From: Anthoceros angustus
Lineage: Eukaryota; Streptophyta; Anthocerotopsida; Anthocerotales; Anthocerotaceae
DNA length: 64,000 bases
Reading direction: 5' to 3'
Assembly: GCA_010909165.1 (NCBI GenBank)
Contig: MU008151.1
Location: 1,054,001 to 1,118,000, forward strand
How positions within the stretch are numbered: the first letter of the stretch is position 1; each line of letters starts with the position of its first letter. Of this stretch, positions 1 to 10,283 are shown one piece after another. A model generated the notes under the pieces. It searched no databases. It saw only the letters and a list, made by a program, of their open reading frames with translations, and was not told the origin of the DNA. The position numbers and the translations under genes were made by a program.

Positions 1-666
1 CCACCACTCATTGCATCATTCACGGCTCCCTCGAATCGAGGGTCAAACCCTTGGTCCCTAAAATGGGCCTCATCTTCAATTTCTTCCATGCCCATAGCAA
101 AATCATCCTCGGGATCAGACCTCATTCTCTCAAACATATCAATACACTCGGTCGTGATAACTTGTTCGGAGCGCGACGGAATGGAAAACTCACGGTGAAA
201 GGAATTGAGACTTATCTTGCACGGAGAGCCACACAGCCATTTCGAGATTGTAGGCATGCTTTCAGAAGGACCATGGAATCGAGTAATCGGATGGACATTC
301 TCACCAACAAACTTAACCCCTCTCTCGAAGGACAATAGTTAGTAATCTCGACAAGGGACCCTCCACCAAGGGCAGTCGGGTGTCAACCCTTCTTCTCTTC
401 CGAGCAAATTCAAGAAGACGGGCATCCTCCTTGGATGAAAAGTGCCTTGGCGGTTTGGGAATGGACTTTTCGGCACCAAATATGTCCTCACTATGCACAA
501 GGACACCGTCAACTTTACCATCATCCTGCAGAGGGTGGGTTGCGGTGAACGATGGCTGTTTTAACACGTTGTCGAGTGTACGGCTTGGACATGACTTGCA
601 CAAAGGTGCTTCTTGCCCGTCCAGTGAGGGTTTTCTTTTAGGAGCCATCGCAACAGGAGAAGTCAT
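1..666 (-). CDS. Unrecognised protein, N-terminal part, open to the window edge
   Basis: The reading starts at an ATG at 666 (MTSPVAMAPKRKPSLDG; a second Met lies at 648) and has a basic, nuclear-signal-like patch near residues 85-95 (LEFARKRRRVD). This frame stops at 313. From about 340 down to base 1 another frame stays open and reads like protein (GVKFVGENVHPITRFHG, later FERMRSDPEDDFAMGMEE). The two halves are therefore joined either by a frameshift or by a very short intron. The composition is mixed and acidic in the second half, with no membrane segment. I do not recognise the family; a transposon-encoded accessory protein or a host gene are both possible. It lies downstream, in the minus direction, of the T/G-rich leader and the promoter at 2.52 kb, which would fit one transcription unit. 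Strand choice rests on this reading being more protein-like than the short plus-strand alternative. Confidence 0.5.
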
Positions 667-779
667 GTAACAACGTTGAGATGTACAAACAACATAGGAT
701 AAACGAAAAGAAAGAACTCACATGCGCCTTGAACCGTCCGGATGAGAACTGCTGGAAGGTCTAAAAGTTGATTATCGGC

Positions 780-1980
780 CTGAGACAAGAGAGGATATAA
801 AGGCCCCAAAACACAACTTGGGGCTAGACATTGTTAGAGTTGTTATTCCTTCCACTTTCTTAAGGATGACACATAGAACTGTAAAAATACACCACATATG
901 GGAAAAATAAAGTGAAAACCCTTTTTCAAGTACAACAAGAGTTAGACGTACAAACAACCATAGATGTACAACATATACATCGACCACACAAGTAAAACAA
1001 TCAATCGCTCATTGGACAACAGACTCATCCATGCCACACAACAACACATATTTCTAGATTAGAATCGGAAAACATCCAAAGATGTTGGGAGGCAAACCCT
1101 CAGACGTTGCACACTTCAATACCGCACATAAACACCGGTCTATGAGATTAAGCTCCAAGACATGCACACAATACACCATGCCCAATCCAGATTCACTTTT
1201 CAATAGACACAAGCAGATGAGTGATTACCAAATCTACAAGCGGGTCTTCAACGACAAGCAAAAGAAAGCGTTATCGGATTCGCAAAAGTCAACTTATAAC
1301 GACACAACAAACCACAAACGAGACAACGAAAAATAGATGCAGAGAAGAACAAACAACGCTACACAACGGACAATCAACACTACGAGACAAACAAAGTCAT
1401 TACGAAGTCAAGTAGGATCACATGACAGAAGACAAGAACAAAGTGAGATGATACCATATACAAACCAAAGGACAACAAGGACCATACATAGGGGACACTT
1501 CCAACAAGCAAATAAAAGGATTGTATGAAGGACAAATAAAGATACTATTATCACAAATGCATCGATGAACAAAACTCAACCGCTGCAACACTCAAGCTCT
1601 AAGTCTAAGAAAGTTCGTCGTTTTCATAAAAGGAACGAGGGATCCGTTTCAAAACGGCACCACCATTGACTGGCTTCAACAACAAACACGATGTACAACG
1701 AACAACAACAATACAAAGAACAAGAGGAACGGAGAGCGATCGGCAAAGACAAATCGGATAGCAATTGAGCATCGAGACATCTTCTAGCAATAGACAAGCA
1801 CGCGAAAAGAACAAGATCATCGACGGGGAAAGACACACCGCGATAAGGCCAAGACCGAGCGGGCCGAATACATAACATTGATAAGACCAAAACCGCACAA
1901 ACAACAAGAGCAAAACAATAGACAAGGAGGCAACAGACAACGTAAGCGCAAATGGACAGCGATTTCAAAAGGGAGCGATA
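780..1980 (-). other. T/G-rich leader or intron-like stretch, no gene recognised
   Basis: The plus strand is rich in A and C (many ACAACAA runs), so the minus strand is T/G-rich like a plant leader intron or untranslated region. Open frames here are short, basic or hydrophobic, and look compositional. It lies between the promoter at 2.52 kb and the coding start at 666 on the minus strand. The stretch 32.4-34.5 kb has the same character and the same promoter at its end. Confidence 0.35.
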
Positions 1981-1984
1981 GACC

Positions 1985-2500
1985 TTAACCTTTAATAAAC
2001 CTTGGCCGGTGTCAAAACACCTTGGCCTTGGACTAAGCAACAACCCGGCCTTAGAAGCAAAGACCTTGACCTTCTGAAACCCTTGCCTTCAAAAACAACC
2101 TTCAAAACAGAGCAGCAAACGACCTTTGCCTTCAAAACAAAACTACAGAGACCTTGGCCTTGAAGGCTGGTAAAGGCCTTAGCCTTTGGAGAAGGCTGAA
2201 AGAACTGGGCTCAAAACTTGAACAAAGGCCTTAGCCTAGCATCCTAGAACACCTTGGCCTTAAAGACAACAAAAGGACTTAGCCTTGAGCAGAGCAAACA
2301 ACCTTGGCTCGAAACTAGAACTAGAGCTCCTAAGCCTTGAGCAAAGCTGGATGCACCTTGGCCTACAAAGACAGGCATGCGAAGGCCTTGGCCTTCAAAA
2401 CACAGACGGAATACCTTACCTAAACTAATCAGACGAACGCCTAAGCCCGGAGAGAGGTGGACCACCTAGGCCTTCAAAAGGAAGAAAGAAAAGACCTTGG
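1985..2500. repeat. Degenerate CCTTGGCCTT-type short repeat
   Basis: Variants of ACCTTGGCCTT, GGCCTTAGCCTT and CCTTGCCTTCAAAAC recur roughly every 20-40 bases, well over a dozen times. Spacing is irregular, so this is a diverged minisatellite or a field of repeated short motifs rather than a clean tandem array. The same CCTTGG core recurs in the LTR-promoter-like stretches at 11.9, 16.3, 42.2 and 46.2 kb. Confidence 0.6.
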
Positions 2501-2514
2501 GCTTTGGAGAAGCC

Positions 2515-2538
2515 GTTTATATAGGCCACAAACCCTAA
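2515..2538 (-). promoter_or_regulatory. TATA box with upstream telobox, minus strand
   Basis: Read on the minus strand, CCTATATAAAC (2515-2525) is a good plant TATA box, and TTAGGGTTT (2530-2538) just upstream is a telobox, a motif known from plant promoters. The same pair with nearly the same spacing occurs at 34521-34544. The sequence further upstream is also shared (CTCTCTCTACCAAACTGA here, CTCTCTCTACCAGACTCA there). Confidence 0.5.
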
Positions 2539-2778
2539 CCATTCTCCTCCGCCGCCTACCGCTCTCTCTACCAAACTGATTTGAATTAATCAACCTAACA
2601 TTCCGAGAATCCAAACCTACGTGGGCCATTCACGCCGCCTGCTTCAACCAAACCTAGGTTGGATTCCAAACCTAGCCTAACCGCACAAACCTAATCTCCG
2701 AGCTCAAGGCCGGGCGAAGTCAAGCTACCGCCAACCATGCATCGCCACGCGCCACCGAACCATCTAGAACCCTAAGTT

Positions 2779-3543
2779 TTGTATTTAAACAAAGCATACA
2801 GGGTTGCTCACTGCCCAACACGCCGCCAGTGCTCTTCACAAGTCGATCTTGACGACCTTTGGCGGTGCATCCGTTCGATCGCGCCGAGTGTGTTCACGTT
2901 TGGCTGGTGTCCTGGGAAGCTCAATCGGCTCCACTTCCCTTCATCTAGGTCGCCCACCACACGTCGATGGGCTCTTTTCGATCGCCTAGTCTTGGTTCCT
3001 TTCAATTGCATGTGTCATTCAATTGCACTCTCCGATATTGGTTCTGCTGGGAACCATCTCATCAAGTTCATGCCCACACCCGGCATCCCACGCTTAGCTC
3101 GCCACCAATTGGACAGTTCGCTTTTGGCTTCCTCCGAGGTGCGACGTCCTACCTCCTCTACTCGCCAGATGTCCAAATTGTCATTGAGTTCCACCACACG
3201 CTTCATGCAGGATCTCCCTCCCGGGCTTTTGGATCCGACCATGTTCTGCCTTGCACCAAGGGTTAGCCGGAAAAGTTCTCTTGTGGGTTATGGTGCTCTT
3301 CCTTTGTTCCCACCCGTCGATCACATCCTGCTTGTGTCTTTGCATACCACGCTGACTGTGGGTTGCTCTCTTGGTCTTGTTTTTCTCGTCATTGTTTTAC
3401 TACATGCCTTGTCCCTTCTACCCACATGGCTTGTCCCCGCCAGTTCCACTCTCTCCTTGGTGTCCGATTGCATCCGAGTACGAGTTTCACGTTGCTTGGT
3501 ATCGAGGTGTAAGCCGAGAGGCTCTTTGCCCGCTTTGCCATAG
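2779..3543 (+). CDS. 254-codon open frame of uncertain reality
   Basis: The frame is open for 254 codons from an ATG at 2779. It has one clear hydrophobic stretch near residues 187-217 (GLVFLVIVLLHALSLLPTWL) that could be a membrane segment. The rest is Ser/Pro/Arg/Leu-rich and not family-like. Minus-strand frames over the same bases are also open for 67-77 codons, and one (VVELNDNLDIWRVEEVGRRT at about 3.17 kb) looks at least as protein-like. I recognise no homologue. It may be a chance frame in GC-rich DNA. Confidence 0.2.
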   Translation: MYLNKAYRVAHCPTRRQCSSQVDLDDLWRCIRSIAPSVFTFGWCPGKLNRLHFPSSRSPTTRRWALFDRLVLVPFNCMCHSIALSDIGSAGNHLIKFMPTPGIPRLARHQLDSSLLASSEVRRPTSSTRQMSKLSLSSTTRFMQDLPPGLLDPTMFCLAPRVSRKSSLVGYGALPLFPPVDHILLVSLHTTLTVGCSLGLVFLVIVLLHALSLLPTWLVPASSTLSLVSDCIRVRVSRCLVSRCKPRGSLPALP

Positions 3544-3544
3544 T

Positions 3545-4360
3545 TGTCACACACCAGCCCTCTTTTCGTGTTGGCGCATGTGACGATTACTCAAGTTTCT
3601 CTGACTGAAAAGGACCAAGAAATCTCTTGGTCTCCCACATCCTCATTAGTTGGGCATGATTGGTAAACGCATGGAGTTTTGATGGGCTAGTGTTTTCAAT
3701 GCTACATTTGTCATGCACTTAATAAACTCACGACCTCTCCTCCTGAATTCGACAGCCAAAGGTCACGCAAGAAGGCGCCATCCTAGTGTATCGTCCGTCA
3801 CAATAATTCTATGGTCATTTCAACGAGGTGTCCGGAGGGTTGCTAGAAACTAATGCATGATTGGGTTGACCAAGGAGGTAAGGGGTCTGCGCAAAAGAGT
3901 CTCGTTCTTGAAGTCTTTTGAACAACTATCCTCGTAAAACATGCAATCTTGTGTGCGAGTTTGAGAACATATTCGCTTGTTGCTTCCAACAAGTTCGGAT
4001 TGGTGATGACGCTTTTAACAAAATTGATGCGGATCTTAACAATTGGTTTCGCGTGAAGCATAAAACGATCGTGGACGGTAATACCTTGCTCAACCCGCTG
4101 TCGCTTTGCGCACGCCTCACTGATTCGACTTTGTCTTCACTATGATAAGTGTTCATGGCTTTTCATTTGAATCGATGGAATCGACAACTAAAGCAATAAC
4201 GATTTTCAAATCCAAGAAGGTACTTGATTGCTACGATTATACGCTTTACTTTGCTTTTACTTTTACTTTTACTTATATCTATGTGTCAACCCTCAGACAG
4301 AACTCATGACGCCACCGTGAGCGCCATTCGACAAATTACTTCCCACCCATGGGGATCCAG
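3545..4360 (+). other. Intergenic or 5' part of the following gene, with one exon-like stretch
   Basis: Mostly unassigned. Between 3918 and 4145 a plus-strand frame reads QVRIGDDAFNKIDADLNNWF, which looks like real protein and may be an upstream exon of the gene that starts to be traceable at 4361. A short TTTTAC triplication lies at 4255-4272. Otherwise I see nothing. Confidence 0.3.
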
Positions 4361-5831
4361 GATATGACGCTAACGCAGAGTTTGAACCACCAACTGGAGA
4401 TAAGAAAGATCGTAGAAAAAGGTATTCGGAAAAATGATTGTTAGTCCCAGATATTCTCGCTGGTCGAGTCTAACAAAACCCGGGTTTGTCCGCGAGCACA
4501 CAATGTTCTCGTGATGGACAAACAAGACCTTAAGCATCTTTGAGATGCCCATTGAATAAGATAAAGAAGGTAACTTTTCCTATTTCATAAACTTGATCTA
4601 AGTATGCTCAATCCAAAATCTTAACCCTAAATTTATCTCTGCAGGATATAAAAAGAACAACAACAATTCAATTGAACCTGAAACGTACACACTTGTGGAA
4701 AGGTTTAATGGACACCGATTTTCAATGCAAACAATGTTGGAGGGATATCAAAGTTCCATCCAGATCGGAGGTAATCAAATTAACATTCATACCTTCTTTG
4801 CTTCTTCACATTTACCTTCTTATAACTTGGCATTACAGAATCTTTGGAAAACAAGTCGCCGCAAAAAATATAAAGGACAAAGTCGATAGATTGACAACAA
4901 CATTGACAACGGCCATCTCCAATCGTATACAAAATGTATTTTGTATTTAATTTGTTTTAATATGATTTTGGTTTAAGAAAGTAATGATTTTGGTTTTGAT
5001 CGTGCAAAAGAGAAAATAGATGACTTCATGGAGAATGGACCAACTTACGTCACAAGAGTTCACCGAGTTTGGAAAGTGGATGAGCAATTTTCAATATCCA
5101 CCACTTTTCAAGACTTTAAATAAGTATCGCAATTTGGGAGCATAGTCTAAAAGAGCAAGCACAGCCCATCTTGAATGAAGATGGGTCCAACCCAACATTC
5201 GAGCAAAAGACAGAGATCCAAGCAAGTCAATAACTTTTCTCTTTCTTATTTTTTTACATATAATCTATGTAATGTAATTGTATGCATTGAATGCGTAGAT
5301 AGGGGCAGCAATTGAAAATAAGGAGTTGAAAACCAGACTTGTTGTCTCTCATGGAAGAACCAGAGACAACTAAAAATATTCAAAAGGTACATCGCTTTGA
5401 AAGATAATATCCGCTTGCATTCCAAGATGAATTCTAATGTTTTATGTTTCTTCGTAACATACGATCACATTTCAGTGTGAATCTTCACAAAGACGTGTTT
5501 AACGCTTGTCGAAAAGGTATATGCAAAGAAAGATCTTCTCCGAATTGAAATGGAGGTAAATGACTAATTACTTTTACTTTTTGTTTGTAGTTATCGGAGA
5601 ATCAAAACGAGTTGTTTTCACTCTTTGAGGTGAGTACTAAAGTTAAAAACAAATATGTTTTATATATGAATTCGACAATGGTTTAAATTGCGTAAATATT
5701 CTCGCTTGGATGAAATATTCAAATGATTATACATTTATCTGGACCATACAATCAGCAGCTCAAAAGTACTATTCTCAAGAGAAAACACTGAACCATTTTA
5801 CACTCCATCTACTCCAATAGAAGATGAGTAG
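4361..5831 (+). pseudogene. Multi-exon gene of unknown function, decayed
   Basis: A chain of short exons can be followed by splice signals and protein-like frames. These are 4361-4421 (DANAEFEPPTGDKKDRRK), 4645-4770 (126 nt; ETYTLVERFNGHRFSMQTML), 4839-4935 (IFGKQVAAKNIKDKVDRLTT), 5011-5123 (MENGPTYVTRVHRVWKVDEQ), about 5146-5216 (LNEDGSNPTFEQKTEI), 5299-5386 (IGAAIENKELKTRLVV), 5476-5516, the 39-nt exon 5591-5629 (LSENQNELFSLFE) and the last exon 5694-5831, ending PSTPIEDE-stop. Acceptors such as CTCTGCAG and TTTGTAG, and donors GTAATC, GTATTT, GTACAT and GTGAGT, support this. Decay signs are an in-frame TAA just before the donor at 5124, a TGA inside the last exon, and a last-exon acceptor reading GCGTA instead of AG. 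I do not recognise the product; a transposon accessory protein is possible. The 3' end has a paralogue at 37176-37331. Confidence 0.5.
5591..5629 (+). other. Conserved 39-nt in-frame microexon, copy 1
   Basis: The exon follows TTTGTTTGTAG and precedes GTGAGT. It encodes LSENQNELFSLFE in thirteen whole codons. A second copy of identical length, with the same type of acceptor and a GTTAGT donor, is at 37176-37214 and encodes VSESQKELFALFE. Shared length, frame and borders, with mainly conservative differences, argue that both were once translated. Confidence 0.6.
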
Positions 5832-5984
5832 AATTTACCAAAACTATTTGAATTACCTTACGACAAAAGGAAGGTAATGCTTTTATTGTGTAAAAGGATT
5901 CAAAACGAAAAAAGAAATGAGAAATGACCGTAAGAGAGAGAGAAATGACATATAAGATGGGTGGTTTAGGCACCAAGTCACAGT

Positions 5985-6133
5985 TCACAGACTCCCGCCT
6001 CCCGCCCCTCCGCAATGGTTGGCGCTGCCCGACTCACCGCCGCCTCACGCCTGTGAACGGGCGCCAAGACGGCCTAGAACGCCCTCGCCTCACGACCGCT
6101 CGCCGTGACGCCTCCGTCTGCTCCCTACACATG
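5985..6133 (+). other. GC-rich flank shared with 37.49-37.68 kb
   Basis: This block starts with CTCCCGCCTCCCGCCCCTC and ends with CGTCTGCTCCCTACAC. The matching block at 37490-37675 runs from CCCCGCCTCCCGCC to TGTCTGCTCCCTCAA. It extends the similarity between the two loci past the gene end. No coding function is seen. Confidence 0.45.
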
Positions 6134-6990
6134 GCACTCCCCATCAGAGGGGACGAGGGCATGGCACCTCACCGAGGGAGGGGAGGTGCACCCCACGCGA
6201 GTGTGAAGGAGAAGTCCGGACGTTAAGGTAGCACGAAGGTAACAAGGGTATGTATACTACATGTATGTATGTGGGTAGTATGTAGACTGTGGGTGGCCCT
6301 ACATGGCAGGATGTAGGGTAAGGTGACTCTAATCTGCAGGTAACTAGGTAGACAGATGGCAGGTAGATGTAGGGTGAGGTTCTCACCGTAGGGAGTGGCG
6401 AGTCTCCCACCGTAGGGGAGGGATGAGGTCCCCTACCGTAGGGAGTGGCGAGGTCCCCACCGTGAGGGAGGACGTAGGCATGGCACTCCCCACCGAGGAG
6501 GGGAGGTGCACCCCACGGGAGTGTGTAGGGCGGAGAAGTCCGGACAGGTTGTAGTACGTAGGGTAGTAATGTGAAGTAACAAGGGTATGTATGTATGTGG
6601 GCAGCAGTAGGGTGACTGGTGGCCCTACATGGGCAGGATGTAGGGTGACTCACCAAAGAACTGGGTAGGCAGAGTAGGTAGGGTAGATAGGCAGGCAGGT
6701 GAATGGGTAGGGTGAGAGTGTCTCCCTCACCGTAGGGAGTGATGAGGTCTCCCACCGTGGGAGTGGCGAGGTCTCCCACCGTGAGGGAGGGAGCGAGGTC
6801 TCCCTACCGAGGAGTGGCGAGGTCTCCCTACCGAGGGAGTGGCGAGGTCTCCCACCGTGAGTGAGCCCCACTGGGGAGTGGCGGTCCCCACCGTAGGGAG
6901 GGCGAGTCTCCCACCGTAGGGAGTGGTCTCCCACCGAGGGAGTGGCGAGGTCTCCCGTAGGGAGTGTGAGGTCTCCCCACGTGGGCAGCT
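6121..6990. repeat. G-rich minisatellite with a 350-bp higher-order copy
   Basis: The unit GTGGCGAGGTCTCCCACCGT plus GAGGGA recurs many times, mainly 6380-6480 and 6720-6980, with small deletions. A larger unit is also duplicated: CATGGCACTCCCC, then GAAGTCCGGAC, GGTATGTATG and GGCCCTACATGG, occurs at 6130-6330 and again at 6478-6650. Long frames on the minus strand here are repeat translations, not genes. Confidence 0.75.
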
Positions 6991-6999
6991 GGGCGACTA

Positions 7000-7066
7000 G
7001 AAGTTGTTAAAGAGGACAGATATGCAACATGGGAAGTTGTTAAAGAGGATCAGATATGCAACATGG
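7000..7066. repeat. Direct repeat, two copies of about 33 bp
   Basis: GAAGTTGTTAAAGAGGA then CAGATATGCAACATGG occurs twice back to back (7000-7031 and 7032-7066), with one single-base insertion in the second copy. Confidence 0.85.
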
Positions 7067-7849
7067 CAAGGAATCGATACCTATATCAAGGAGTTTCACC
7101 GTCACTACTAAAGGGCCATGCAAGCTGGGTGTGTAGGTGGCACCAGGGAAGCCCGCGAGGAATCGCGAGGAAGAGCTTGTGCATTAGGGAGTGACACCTA
7201 GGAAGCTGAGGAATCGCGAGAAGAGCTTGTGCATGCAAGGAAAGCTAGAGCAAGGACTTGGTGAGAACGCGGCCCGTGTGTGCAAGGAGAAGGAGGTGCG
7301 TGCATAAGGAGTTGTGTGTGGGGATTTGAAGCACGACTGTGAAGAGGGCAAGGCGCTGATTTTGTGCCTAACCTTGCAAGTGAGGGATTTGAAGCATAAG
7401 GAGTCAGAGGCCGTGAGGACATCAAGTTTGAGCTAGGTGGGACCGTGGAGGAAGAGGAAGTAAGTGGAAAAGGGCTGAAGTTGCTCTCTTGGTGGATTTT
7501 GTGTGGCGAGGAAGAAAGCTTGCAATTGGGGAGAAACCGAGGGAGTGAGAAGAGCCCAACACATCCGGCTGTATATGGAAGGCAGAGAGGATGACTCGAG
7601 GAGGAAGAGGAAGGCATGGAGCAAGATCCGCCACGGGAGACCTTCTTGCAAAGAGAGCGTGGAGGCGAGGGCCATAAGAAGTGACCCACGTCCGTAGGGA
7701 GGTGTAGAGGGTGGCCCCACATCCGTAGGGATCACCAGGTGCGACATCTAGAGGTAATTGAAGAGGTGGTGGTAGCTTGGAGTGGGCTCATTGCTTGGGG
7801 AGACTTTCTTTAGAGGAGGACAGATTAATGCTTGTCAACCCAAGAGGGT
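7067..7849. other. No gene recognised; purine-rich stretch
   Basis: The plus strand is A/G-rich. A short duplication (GAGGAATCGCGAG then AAGAGCTTGTGCAT) lies at about 7155-7235. The 174-codon minus-strand frame at 7198-7722 is Ser/Pro-rich, as expected from composition. I see no domain. Confidence 0.4.
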
Positions 7850-9095
7850 GTTGACTAGCTAGATAGGAATGTTGACAGAGCCATTAAGGCTCACTAGGTG
7901 AAGTTTGCTAGAATAGAATTTTACCCAAGATGCTTGGATGTCGAACTTAAAGTCCGACAAGAGGATACACTAGAATAAGGAGTGAGGCTGTGAGGGCGCG
8001 CTGTGGGAGGTTGTATGTGAGGACCTCCCTAAAAGGAGGGAGCTTGTGAAGTAAAATTATCGGTCTGCGCCCCAAACCGCGAGTCCTTTGCTCCTTGTGA
8101 AGGAAGTTCGTGCTACCGCAAGCTAACGAAGGCCGTAGAGAGGGAGTTTGCGTGGTCGGAGTTTGGAGAGCTCGCCCTCGGGCGCCCGCAGTTGCTCCTT
8201 GTGAATGGTTGCCGGAAATTGCTTTGCTTTGGGTGTGTGGCGATGCCCAAGGAACTCTCGGCTTGAGGGTAGACTACAGGAAAGACTCGGAGGTTCTCGT
8301 CGGTGCAAACTCATAGCAACCCCGCCCAAGGAAGAACTTGTTGGCTTGTAGGCAGGCACTGTGCGCCAGCTGCAGGGGCGAGCTAGGCTGAGCTTGAAGT
8401 AAGGTTAGATTAGGAGGATGAGGAGTTGAGTTGAGGTGAGTGTTGAGGAGAATGTGGAGCTGAATGTTGAGTAGAGGAGTAGGTAGAGATTAGAGTAAGA
8501 AGAAGGCCCAAGTCGAGCCTAAGGGAGGGGTCCCAACCGCACCAAACCGAGACCGGAAGCTAAGGTCTCAAAATCACGGGTGGAGAAGTCGCTACCAGTA
8601 GGGGGTCCCTACGCGAGACGGGACCTGGACCATAGGGTGGGACCCACGATCGAGGATGTCGCTGTAGGTCCAGAGTGGTGATTCCGACGAGCAAGGCGGG
8701 AGTGGCGCCGCCGAGTTGGTGGTTGAGGTGTGCCAATTGTGGGAAGGCGGGGAAAGGAATAGTGGACGATCACGGGTGGTGAAGTCGCTGCAACGTAGGG
8801 GGTCCCTACGCGTAGTCACCGACCCACCGCTGTGGGTGTGGACCATAGTCGAGGGGTGTCGCTGTAGGTCTAGAAGCGTGATTGACGGAGCAAGATGGTG
8901 AGGCGTGGCTGTCTGTGGAGTGAGTTGAAGTTGCTCCACTGTGAGGGAGCTTGGGTGTGAAGAGGCGGTGGTTTGTGCCTTGATGCCGGTGACCGACAAA
9001 CAAGAGTCTCATGGGACAAAACCTATTGTACTTAGCGACAAGGATAAGTGTGGCCACTAGAGGGTGAATCTAAGCCCCGGGTTTTCCTCCCACAA
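7850..9095 (+). mobile_element. LTR-like block, inverted copy at 53.64-54.64 kb
   Basis: This block aligns along most of its length with the reverse complement of 53640-54640. Matching landmarks in order are AGAATAGAATTTTACC, GTGGGAGGTTGTATGTG, CGAGTCCTTTGC, TTGTGAATGGTTG, GGTGTGTGGCGATGCC, CAAGGAAGAACTTG, CGAGCCTAAGGG and CTCATGGGACAAAACC, closing with GCCCCGGGTTTTCC then CCCACA. It directly abuts the 5' LTR of the next element and shares its last 90 bases with the region I assign to that LTR. It is either the upstream part of one long, diverged LTR or a separate related LTR. No coding function is visible. Confidence 0.6.
8573..8915. repeat. Tandem duplication, unit about 195 bp
   Basis: ATCACGGGTGG, then AAGTCGCT, GTAGGGGGTCCCTACGCG, GGACCATAG and GTCGCTGTAGGTC, occurs at 8573-8730 and again at 8768-8915. 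The copies differ by several short indels. The inverted relative near 53.6-54.0 kb appears to lack this segment, so the duplication or its insertion is specific to this copy. Confidence 0.7.
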
Positions 9096-10187
9096 CGGGC
9101 TGATCGGCAGCCCCTCTCGCCACAAGAGGGCGGGAGATCCCTGGATGGTCGAGAGCCGAGTGACCAAGCTCCGTGATCCGGGGTGACTAGTGGTGAAGGG
9201 TGCTCAATGCATGCGGAGAGGGAAATTCCTGGGACCGGGAGATCACGCAGTGTAATCGCACTGTGGAGCCGACTCAAATGCTTTTTTTCCTTTCCCAACC
9301 CGTCCAACCTGCATTGTGGTCTAATCCCAAGGAAGGGTCTGGTGGCCCAAGGTGAGGTTTGTGGCCTGAGGAGGGGTCTGTGGTGGCCCAAGGAGGAGTG
9401 TGTGGCCCAAGGTGAGGTCTGGTGGCCCAAGGTGAGGTCCAGTGTGGCCCGAGGAGGGGTCCGTGTGGCCCAAGGAGGGGTCCGTGGCCCAAGGAGGGGT
9501 CTGTGTGGCCCAAGGAGGGGTCCGGTGGGGTCTGTGGTGGCCCAAGGAGGGGTTGTGTGGCCCAAGAGAGGTCTGTGGTGGCCCGAGAGGAGGACTGTGG
9601 GAACATCTTGTGCGCGTGGTGTATGAGGTCCCAAGAAAGGGGTGAGTGAGTCGCTGTGTGAAGAGGAGTCTAGGAAGTGGTGAGCGCGAGAGTCCGGAAA
9701 ATGCGAACGCCGAGGAAGGTTGGGAATAGAGGAAATCGAGGTGAGGTGTCACGGCGGTGGCCATGGTGCATCCACCGTTGAGCTCGTGTGAATCCACATG
9801 AGTGTGACTTGGTGTACATGTGAACTGTGGTGCATAGGACCATAGCCCTTAACGAGCGTGAGGGAACCGCGCCAAATAGTCGACGCGACTGGGTGGCGCG
9901 CGGCCGGGTGGGGTCCCACCAGGGGTTGATCGCCACCGCTGGGAACCCACCACGGCGTGGCGGAACCCACCACTACGTGGTGAATCCACCACGTGGTCGA
10001 ACTTCCACGGCCGTGGCCTGGATACTGAAGTTGATTATGGCGGTAGGAACTGATTGTAGGAGGACTAGAATCCATAGTTTTAGAACATCTTGACACAAAA
10101 CCATTCCCTTGGGATCGAATCCTAGGACTATAACGACATAGAGGGTAAATGTGGCCTCTTTGCCTTGGATGCAAAACCCATTCCACA
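9004..10187 (+). repeat. 5' LTR of the gag-only element
   Basis: From GGGCTGAT (about 9096) onward the copy matches 12898-13886. Shared landmarks are CGCCACAAGAGGG, CCGGGGTGACTAGTGG, CTTTCCCAACCCG, the 20-bp minisatellite, CGAGAGTCCGGAAAATGCG, ATGAGTGTGACTTGGTGTAC and GGACTATAACGACATAGAGG. Many 1-5 bp deletions separate the copies, so the insertion is old. The start at 9004 is provisional. Confidence 0.65.
9338..9592. repeat. 20-bp minisatellite inside the 5' LTR
   Basis: About a dozen copies of GGCCCAAGGAGGGGTCTGTG with 1-6 bp length variation. The 3' LTR carries a shorter array of the same unit at 13140-13290. Open frames on both strands here are translations of the repeat. Confidence 0.85.
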
Positions 10188-10190
10188 TTT

Positions 10191-10207
10191 TGGCGCTGCT
10201 GTCGGGA
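10191..10207 (+). other. Primer binding site, tRNA-Asp type
   Basis: TGGCGCTGCTGTCGGGA lies three bases after the LTR end. Many plant gypsy elements use the 3' end of tRNA-Asp, whose complement is TGGCGCCGTTGCCGGGGA. The match here is good apart from a few changes. Position and match together support the call. Confidence 0.65.
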
Positions 10208-10283
10208 ATGAAACGCCGATTATAGGAAAGACTAACCATAGCTTAGGTGTCTAGTCTTTGAGTGTATTTAGTTTGGTAGATGG

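Noticed and set aside
2530-2538. AAACCCTAA as telomere-type repeat
   Set aside because: Single occurrence next to a TATA box, not a tandem array; better read as a telobox.
6144-6779. 211-codon minus-strand open frame
   Set aside because: It is a translation of the G-rich minisatellite (Pro/Thr/Leu/Tyr repeats) with no domain.
9338-9592. Regular 20-bp repeats that could suggest a CRISPR array
   Set aside because: Units are directly adjacent with no unique spacers, they sit inside an LTR, and the context is a plant genome.
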